Shown one piece after another: positions 6,503 through 11,257 of a DNA stretch of 11,257 bases. The position numbers and the translations under genes are program-made. Under the pieces are notes generated by a model that was not told where the DNA came from, did no database searches, and saw nothing but the letters and a program-made list of their open reading frames with translations. The stretch is from Bacillota bacterium (lineage in GTDB: Bacteria; Bacillota; Syntrophomonadia; Syntrophomonadales; Syntrophomonadaceae), in contig JAGFXV010000016.1 in NCBI GenBank assembly GCA_017861475.1, positions 1 through 11,257 of the forward strand, read 5' to 3'. Position 1 is the stretch's first letter; every line of letters starts with the position of its first letter.

Positions 6503-7154
6503 ACAAAAACATATAGCCGGTCTTATTACATCTTTGCTGCCTGAACCTGGTATCGAAATAATTGTCAGTGACGGCGGCAGCCATGACCAAACTCCTGACA
6601 TATGCAGACAATACCCGGTCAAGTTTATTGATGCAGCCCGCGGTCGGGGATCACAACTGAATGCCGGAGCAGAAGCTGCCCAAGGCGATATTCTGCTCTT
6701 TTTGCATGCCGACAGCGAAATCGGGCCGGATCTTTTCAGGCAAATACGAAATGCCACCCCGGGGAACATACAGTGGGGCTGCTGCAAAATGCAGTTTTCT
6801 TCCCGCAATTTTTTCTACCGGATGGTAGCCTTCGGCTCAAATTTAAGAGCCAGGTGTTTTAACAGCTGTTACGGTGACCAGGGTATTTTTTGCAGCCGGG
6901 AACTGTTTTTCCTTTCAGGTGGTTATCCTGATATTCCCCTGTTTGAAGACCTGGCTCTATCTCATAAATTACGACGGTATGGCCGGGCAAATATTTTATC
7001 TGCCCGGGTGAAAACCTCCACCCGTCGTTTTCAGGCGCAAGGCCCTATGAGAACGCTGCTGAAAATGCAAATACTGAAATTATTCTATTACCTTGGTTTT
7101 AACCCGCAACAATTGACTGTCTGGTATGACGCAGGAGGCAGACGCGCTTTATGA
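6459..7154 (+). CDS. TIGR04283-type arsenosugar-associated glycosyltransferase
   Basis: A 231-residue family 2 (GT-A fold) glycosyltransferase of the short, soluble type once named 'transferase 2, rSAM/selenodomain-associated' (TIGR04283) and now usually labelled arsenosugar biosynthesis-associated. Visible motifs are ISVIIPTLNEQKHI (6-19) for the nucleotide-binding strand, VSDGGSHDQT (36-45), RGRGSQLNAGAEAAQGDILL (61-80), FLHADS with the metal-binding acidic site (81-86), YGDQGIF (138-144) and LFEDLALS (161-168). It presumably transfers a sugar or sugar-like group in late arsenosugar assembly, but donor and acceptor are not known. A Cys pair (108-109) occurs in WGCCK. The ATG lies 44 nt inside the preceding gene with only a weak ribosome site, so translation is probably coupled. 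Its stop overlaps the next start as ATGA. Confidence 0.9.
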   Translation: MEKILISVIIPTLNEQKHIAGLITSLLPEPGIEIIVSDGGSHDQTPDICRQYPVKFIDAARGRGSQLNAGAEAAQGDILLFLHADSEIGPDLFRQIRNATPGNIQWGCCKMQFSSRNFFYRMVAFGSNLRARCFNSCYGDQGIFCSRELFFLSGGYPDIPLFEDLALSHKLRRYGRANILSARVKTSTRRFQAQGPMRTLLKMQILKLFYYLGFNPQQLTVWYDAGGRRAL

Positions 7155-7891
7155 AAACAGCCGTGGTTATAATGAGCAAAATACCTTTGCCGGGGTACAC
7201 CAAAACCAGAATGATGCCGGAAATGACTGCCGCTGAATGCGCAGATTTTCATAAAGCCTGTCTGGCTGATATTTGCAGAACGGTTAAAAAGACGAGTTAT
7301 ACCGGCTTTTTATATTATGTCGGCCAAAACATGGATCAGGTAACACCGGATGATAAAAACCTTACTGGTTTGGATGAAGATACCTTACGGTATTTCAGAA
7401 TAAAAGCCCAGCGAGGCAACAACCTCGGGCAGCGAATGCTGGAAGCGGTGCGGGAAGTATTGGTTGATTTTGATGCCGTCATCGTAATCGGCAGCGATAT
7501 CCCGGAATTACATTCATTATTATTGCAGGAGACGGTTAAACGGCTTCAATATTTTGACGTAGTGCTGGGGCCGGCTATTGACGGCGGCTATTATTTGGTG
7601 GCGATGACCCGGCCTGACCGAGAAATCTTCACAGACGTTCCCTGGGGAACAGGTAATGTTCTTCATATTACGCTTGAAAAACTGAAAAAAGAAAACAAGA
7701 CCTTTTTCCTGCTGCCGCAGTTGCATGATATTGATACCTGGGAGGATATAAAACGATATTGCCGGCGTGAAAAAAATGGCGGGCGGGATAATCGTTGTTT
7801 GTCTTCCTGGCAACTGGCCAAGCAATTGGTTGAAGCAAAAAACATCACCTGTTCAGGGGTTAATGGTAAACCACAAGTTTCCGGTTTATAA
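7151..7891 (+). CDS. TIGR04282-type arsenosugar-associated nucleotidyl/glycosyltransferase
   Basis: A 246-residue GT-A/CofC-like protein of the type called 'transferase 1, rSAM/selenodomain-associated' (TIGR04282). Motifs in order: IMSKIPLPGYTKTRMMP (7-23), the nucleotide-binding loop; QRGNNLGQRM (87-96); VIGSDIPEL (112-120), the acidic metal site; LGPAIDGGYYLVAM (139-152); VPWGTGNV (163-170); and HDIDTWEDI (192-200). By analogy with CofC it may activate a phosphorylated acceptor with a nucleotide, or transfer a sugar; the true reaction is not established. Beyond the family core there is a tail of about 40 residues (205-246) with little recognisable character, longer than I expect for the family. 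The start forms an ATGA overlap with the previous stop, and AGGAGG lies 12 nt upstream. Family assignment is firm. Confidence 0.9.
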   Translation: MKTAVVIMSKIPLPGYTKTRMMPEMTAAECADFHKACLADICRTVKKTSYTGFLYYVGQNMDQVTPDDKNLTGLDEDTLRYFRIKAQRGNNLGQRMLEAVREVLVDFDAVIVIGSDIPELHSLLLQETVKRLQYFDVVLGPAIDGGYYLVAMTRPDREIFTDVPWGTGNVLHITLEKLKKENKTFFLLPQLHDIDTWEDIKRYCRREKNGGRDNRCLSSWQLAKQLVEAKNITCSGVNGKPQVSGL

Positions 7892-7953
7892 AAATATCAA
7901 ACAGTATGACCCTGCAAATAACGAATCAGCTATAAAAATTTGGGGGGATGTAA

Positions 7954-8652
7954 GTGAAGGAAAAGATTTGGAATAAATTATGGTTCAAAATATTGATTGT
8001 TTTAATTCCGGTGGGATTATACTTTTTATTTCCGTCGGTAAGTTCAGCGCTTAAAAAAGCTGCCTTTATTCTGTCCATGGTAAACATACCTGCAGCCCGG
8101 GGATATATACTGTCATTTGGAGTATGGGCTCCGATCGTCTCTTTTCTGCTGATGATCTTTCAATCCCTGGCAGCACCGCTGCCGGCATTCGTAATTACCT
8201 TTGCCAATGCCGGTATATTTGGATGGGTCAAGGGCGCGATCCTGTCGTGGTCCAGTGCCATGGTTGGGGCAGCCCTCTGCTATGCCATCGCCCGTATTTA
8301 TGGACGAAGTGTCGTGGAAAAATTCACTACCCGTTCAGCTCTCAAAGAAGTTGATGTCTTTTTTGAACGGTACGGAAAATGGGCGGTTCTTATAGCCAGA
8401 CTACTGCCTTTTGTTTCATTTGATATTGTCAGTTACGCCGCCGGTCTGACCGGTATGGGCTTTTGGGAATTCTTCTGGGCTACCGGGCTGGGCCAACTGC
8501 CGGCTACCATTATTTATTCTTATGTCGGCGGTATGTTGACCGGCAGTGTTAAAACCCTGGTATTCGGTTTATTGATTGCCTTTGCCTTAAGTGCAGTAGT
8601 CATAGCTACAAGACAAATATGGCGTGATAAACATGCAACCGGCAGGGTATAA
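7954..8652 (+). CDS. TVP38/TMEM64 (VTT-domain) membrane protein
   Basis: A 232-residue polytopic membrane protein of the TVP38/TMEM64 (PF09335, DedA-related) family. Family signatures are FANAGIFGWVKGAILSW (83-99), GAALCYAIARIYGR (105-118), the RLLPFVSFDIVSYAAGLT block (149-166) that holds the family's conserved Arg and Pro, and GLGQLPATIIYSYVGG (178-193). Proteins of this superfamily act in membrane lipid scrambling and in transport across the membrane; DedA relatives recycle undecaprenyl phosphate. Here it may serve the same lipid-linked step as the UPF0104 protein, which is inference. The GTG start follows a run of six G (7942-7947) with 6-nt spacing and sits 62 nt after the previous gene, the largest gap inside the operon. 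A local promoter in that gap is possible but not visible. Confidence 0.87.
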   Translation: MKEKIWNKLWFKILIVLIPVGLYFLFPSVSSALKKAAFILSMVNIPAARGYILSFGVWAPIVSFLLMIFQSLAAPLPAFVITFANAGIFGWVKGAILSWSSAMVGAALCYAIARIYGRSVVEKFTTRSALKEVDVFFERYGKWAVLIARLLPFVSFDIVSYAAGLTGMGFWEFFWATGLGQLPATIIYSYVGGMLTGSVKTLVFGLLIAFALSAVVIATRQIWRDKHATGRV

Positions 8653-8685
8653 ATATAGATGTGAAAATAATGGTCTATGGCAAAT

Positions 8686-8691
8686 GAGGTG
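8686..8691 (+). promoter_or_regulatory. Ribosome binding site deciding the arsS start
   Basis: GAGGTG lies 7 nt before GTG 8699. The upstream in-frame candidates GTG 8624, ATG 8633 and ATG 8684 have no comparable site, and starting at 8699 gives the usual short N terminus of ArsS before the radical SAM motif. Confidence 0.55.
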
Positions 8692-8698
8692 CACTACT

Positions 8699-9673
8699 GT
8701 GAATATTTTACCGGGCCAGATCGAAGCATTCGATAAGAACCTTAAAAACCATAATATCAATATAACCAGAAACGTAATCAATTCACTGCAGATCAACATC
8801 GGAAAAAAATGCAATCAAACCTGCACCCATTGCCATATGGATGCGGGTCCCGCCCGAACCGAAGAAATGCAGAAGGAAACCATGGACAGAATCATTTACC
8901 TTTTGAAAAACAGCGGAAATATCTCCACTGTTGATATTACCGGCGGTGCTCCGGAGCTGAACGAGAATTTTCCGTATTTAATCAGCAAACTGCATGAACT
9001 GAATATCAATATAATCGACCGGTGTAATCTGTCCGTACTTTTTGAGAAAGGGCAGGAAAATACACCATCGTTACTGGCCCAAAACAATGTTGCCATCATC
9101 GCTTCACTGCCATGCTATACCGAGGAGAATGTTGACCTGCAGCGCGGACAAAATACTTATCGCAAAAGCATATCTGCTCTAAAGCTTCTTAATAAAATCG
9201 GTTACGGGCAGGAAGACAGCGGATTGATTCTTAACCTGGTTTATAATCCCGGAGGCGCATGTTTGCCAGCCGAACAAGGAACATTGGAATTGGCATATAA
9301 GGAAGAACTTAAAAAACAATACGGAATCGTTTTCAATCATTTATATACCATAACCAATATGCCAATCAACCGCTTTGCCCACACATTAAAACAGAACAAT
9401 GAGTATGAAGCATATTATAACTTGCTGTATGATTCCTTTAACCCCCGGGCAGCGGAAAGCATAATGTGCAAAAACCAGTTGTCGGTTGCCTGGGACGGTG
9501 AAATTTTTGACTGTGATTTTAATCAGGCTCTGGAAATCCCGATTCATACAGGCAGAAAAACCGTATGGAACATCGACAGCTTTAACGAAGTCTGCTCCGA
9601 AATATCTTTTTCCAATCATTGCTACGGCTGTACTGCCGGCTACGGAAGTTCATGCCTGGGACGGCTTGCTTAA
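8699..9673 (+). CDS. arsS: Arsenosugar biosynthesis radical SAM enzyme ArsS
   Basis: A 324-residue radical SAM enzyme that, in characterised relatives, joins the 5'-deoxyadenosyl group of SAM to dimethylarsenite, forming the As-C bond of the arsenosugar precursor. The [4Fe-4S] motif is C38-x3-C42-x2-C45 in GKKCNQTCTHCHMDAGP, followed by VDITGGAPELN for SAM contact. ASLPCYTEENVDLQRG and LNLVYNPGGACLP are highly typical of the family. The C-terminal DUF3641 Cys-rich part has AWDGEIFDCDFNQ and the end motif CYGCTAGYGSSCLG (308-321). All family Cys are coded as Cys, and there is no in-frame TGA, so this is not one of the selenoprotein forms. The start is GTG 8699 from the GAGGTG site; GTG 8624 or ATG 8633 would add about 22-25 residues. 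It closes the rightward operon, 46 nt after the VTT gene. Confidence 0.95.
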   Translation: MNILPGQIEAFDKNLKNHNINITRNVINSLQINIGKKCNQTCTHCHMDAGPARTEEMQKETMDRIIYLLKNSGNISTVDITGGAPELNENFPYLISKLHELNINIIDRCNLSVLFEKGQENTPSLLAQNNVAIIASLPCYTEENVDLQRGQNTYRKSISALKLLNKIGYGQEDSGLILNLVYNPGGACLPAEQGTLELAYKEELKKQYGIVFNHLYTITNMPINRFAHTLKQNNEYEAYYNLLYDSFNPRAAESIMCKNQLSVAWDGEIFDCDFNQALEIPIHTGRKTVWNIDSFNEVCSEISFSNHCYGCTAGYGSSCLGRLA

Positions 9674-9756
9674 TAACTCCATTCACTCATCACTCATTAC
9701 TTATTACATTTGATATCAATTATTTGGATCTATAAAAACAATTGATTAGCCATTTG

Positions 9757-9808
9757 ACATTTGATTGCATCAAAATAATTTGATGCAATCAAATGTTAAT
9801 GCTATTAT
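9757..9808 (+). promoter_or_regulatory. Perfect 40-bp palindromic ArsR-type operator with promoter
   Basis: The arms 9757-9774 (ACATTTGATTGCATCAAA) and 9779-9796 are exact 18-base inverted copies around ATAA. The core ATCAA-N6-TTGAT matches the operators before arsR and arsM. Within the right arm TTGATG (9780-9785) forms a promoter with TATTAT (9803-9808) at 17-nt spacing, so a bound repressor would cover the -35 box. The start point would be near 9815, leaving about 65 nt of leader before the PEP-mutase-like gene. A separate TTGACA at 9754-9759 has no suitable -10 partner. Confidence 0.72.
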
Positions 9809-9880
9809 TATAAAAATAATTTTTCTTTTAACCAGGTGCATGATACAGAATCAATTTTGCACAAATCGGGAGGCAAATGA

Positions 9881-10720
9881 ATGAATAACTGTACACGCTT
9901 AAAGAATCTGCTTAACAGCGGTACCACTTTGGTCATGCCCGATGCTTATGATCCTGTCAGTGCACGCATTATCGAACAATGCGGCTTTACGGCTGTGCAG
10001 TGTTCCGGGGGCAGCTATTCCATCAGCAGAGGTTATAAAAGCGAGGCAGATTTTCTTTATCATGATAACCTTGAACAAACCAAAAGGATCGTCGAGGCTG
10101 TAAATATTCCGGTAATGGCTGACGGGGAAGACGGTTACGGAGATGCAAAAGTAATTGATAGAACGATCAGGGATTTCATTGCTGCCGGGGCTGCCGGAAT
10201 CAACATTGAGGATCAAATCCTCGGCAGCGGCGGTTCAACCGCTGTTATTGCCAAACAGGCTATGATCGAAAAAATCATGGCGGCAAAAGAGGCCAAACGT
10301 TCCGCAGGTTGTCCGGACTTCATCATCAATGCAAGAACTGACGCGCTGAAGGCTGGGGCCGACAGAATTGCCAACCGGGAAGAAGCGATAGAAAGAGCCA
10401 ATGCTTATTTAACAGCCGGAGCCGATCTTGTATTTGTTGCTCATGCCAATACCCTGGAGGAAGTAATCATATTGAAAAAAGAAATACAAGGTCCCTTGAG
10501 TATTACTGCCGGTATGCCTTATAATATCAAAGCGTTTTCAGTAAAGGATCTCATCGAATTGAAATTAGCAAGGGTAAGTTTGCCGATGATAATGATTCAA
10601 GCCTCGATTCAAGGCATGTTTAAATCGCTATTGAGTATAAAAGAATCAAACAGCTTTGAGGATATAATAAGAAATGAACTTATTTGTTCAAACCAAGTTT
10701 TAGCGAATATAAAGGCTTAG
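9881..10720 (+). CDS. PEP mutase / isocitrate lyase superfamily enzyme
   Basis: A cytoplasmic 279-residue TIM-barrel protein of the isocitrate lyase/PEP mutase superfamily. Visible are MPDAYDPVSARI (19-30), the substrate loop SGGSYS (42-47), the metal site DGEDGYGD (81-88), INIED (107-111) and INARTD (149-154, conserved Arg152). After E110-D111 the gating loop reads QILGSGGS, so it lacks KKCGH of (methyl)isocitrate lyases and the K-x-N-S of true PEP mutase. It therefore belongs to an uncharacterised branch; C-C, C-P or decarboxylase chemistry on a pyruvate-like acid is possible. GGGAGG (9868-9873) sits 7 nt before ATG 9881. An ArsR-type operator-promoter precedes the gene and acr3 follows 49 nt downstream, tying it to arsenic. 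Chemistry on arsonopyruvate or another arsenic analogue of a phosphonate is an attractive but unproven idea. Confidence 0.88.
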   Translation: MNNCTRLKNLLNSGTTLVMPDAYDPVSARIIEQCGFTAVQCSGGSYSISRGYKSEADFLYHDNLEQTKRIVEAVNIPVMADGEDGYGDAKVIDRTIRDFIAAGAAGINIEDQILGSGGSTAVIAKQAMIEKIMAAKEAKRSAGCPDFIINARTDALKAGADRIANREEAIERANAYLTAGADLVFVAHANTLEEVIILKKEIQGPLSITAGMPYNIKAFSVKDLIELKLARVSLPMIMIQASIQGMFKSLLSIKESNSFEDIIRNELICSNQVLANIKA

Positions 10721-10769
10721 CAGTGCAACTCTATGCTATAAACAATAGAAGAAAGAAGGTTGATTGGTT

Positions 10770-11257
10770 ATGGATGATTCTGTCGTATCGAGATTATCGT
10801 TTTTAGACCGTTACCTGACGCTGTGGATCTTTTTGGCGATGTTTGCGGGGGTAGGTTTGGGCTATGTATTCCCGGGGTTTGCAGGGTTTTTAAACAGCTT
10901 GTCAGTAGGTACGACCTCGATCCCGATTGCCATCGGTCTTATTATCATGATGTATCCACCGCTGGCCAGAGTCAAATATGAAGAACTGGGCAAGGTTTTT
11001 AAGAACCGCAAGGTATTGGGATTGTCCTTGCTGCAGAACTGGGTCATCGGGCCGGTACTGATGTTTTTGCTGGCCATCCTGCTGTTGCCGCACTACCCGG
11101 AATATATGGCAGGCGTGATTTTAATCGGCCTGGCACGGTGCATCGCCATGGTCATCGTGTGGAACTCTCTGGCAGACGGCGACAATGAGTACGCTGCTGC
11201 CATGGTAGCCTTCAACTCCATTTTTCAGGTCATCTTTTTCTCCCTTTACGCCTATAT
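10770..11257 (+). CDS. acr3: ACR3-family arsenite efflux permease (5' part, cut by window end)
   Basis: The first 162 codons of an ACR3-type As(III)/H+ antiporter; the frame is still open at the window edge, and the family is usually about 350-370 residues. Recognisable segments are [21 protein letters not shown] (11-31), [21 protein letters not shown] (50-70), [11 protein letters not shown] (89-99), [13 protein letters not shown] (120-132) and the acidic [16 protein letters not shown] (135-150). Cys124 in ARCIAM matches the membrane Cys that is essential for transport in characterised ACR3 proteins. AGAAGG (10754-10759) lies 10 nt before the ATG. No ArsR-type operator lies in the 49-nt gap, so acr3 is probably transcribed with the PEP-mutase-like gene from the promoter at 9780-9808. 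Confidence 0.95.
   Translation, partial: MDDSVVSRLSFLDRYLTLWIFLAMFAGVGLGYVFPGFAGFLNSLSVGTTSIPIAIGLIIMMYPPLARVKYEELGKVFKNRKVLGLSLLQNWVIGPVLMFLLAILLLPHYPEYMAGVILIGLARCIAMVIVWNSLADGDNEYAAAMVAFNSIFQVIFFSLYAY

Noticed and set aside
9614..9673. Possible selenocysteine site in the Cys-rich end of ArsS
   Set aside because: Some relatives are selenoproteins, but every expected position here is TGC or TGT, no in-frame TGA occurs, and the gene ends in TAA right after the conserved motif.
9710..9719. TTGATATCAA palindrome between arsS and the 40-bp operator
   Set aside because: It resembles the operator half-sites but lacks the six-base spacer of the other three sites, and short AT-rich palindromes are common by chance.
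9754..9759. Consensus TTGACA as the -35 box of the PEP-mutase-like gene
   Set aside because: No acceptable -10 hexamer lies 16-18 nt downstream; TTGATG (9780-9785) with TATTAT (9803-9808) fits better.
9757..9796. The 40-bp palindrome as a transcription terminator for arsS
   Set aside because: The stem is AT-rich, no T-tract follows directly, and its core matches the ArsR-type operators, so a repressor site explains it better.

Overview
The window holds a divergent arsenic gene cluster, most likely from an anaerobic, low-to-mid GC Firmicute of the Clostridia/Negativicutes type. That taxonomic guess is inference. It rests on purine-rich Shine-Dalgarno sites at most genes, GTG/TTG starts, a lipoprotein with a classic lipobox, and family combinations typical of anaerobes. 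No rRNA, tRNA, CRISPR array, transposase or phage gene is visible.

Left arm, minus strand, 3908 down to 405: arsR, arsM (arsenite methyltransferase), an ArsP/DUF318-type permease, a 56-residue cysteine-rich small protein, and a TDT/SLAC1-type transporter. The run ends at a strong rho-independent terminator (203-257). arsR has a near-consensus promoter whose -10 element puts the predicted transcription start on the A of its ATG. An ArsR-type operator, ATCAA-N6-TTGAT, lies inside that promoter, and a second copy precedes arsM.

Right arm, plus strand, 4164 to 9673: a tandem-rhodanese lipoprotein, a lysylphosphatidylglycerol-synthase-like membrane protein, a C_GCAxxG_C_C protein, two small glycosyltransferase-like proteins of the families that travel with arsenosugar genes (TIGR04283 and TIGR04282 types), a TVP38/VTT membrane protein, and ArsS, the radical SAM enzyme of arsenosugar biosynthesis. 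Several genes overlap or abut, as expected for one operon.

Far right, 9757 to the window end: a 40-bp palindrome carrying the same ArsR-type operator and a promoter, then a PEP-mutase/isocitrate-lyase superfamily enzyme, then the first 162 codons of an ACR3 arsenite efflux pump.

Reading of the whole: arsenite entering the cell is either pumped out by ACR3 or methylated by ArsM. Methylated arsenic can be exported, perhaps by the ArsP-like permease, or adenosylated by ArsS and elaborated by the two transferases toward an arsenosugar. The polytopic membrane proteins suggest a lipid-linked or exported product. The least expected members are the PEP-mutase-fold enzyme under apparent ArsR control beside acr3, the tiny Cys-rich protein, and the extracytoplasmic rhodanese. 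No arsC, arsA or arsD is visible.
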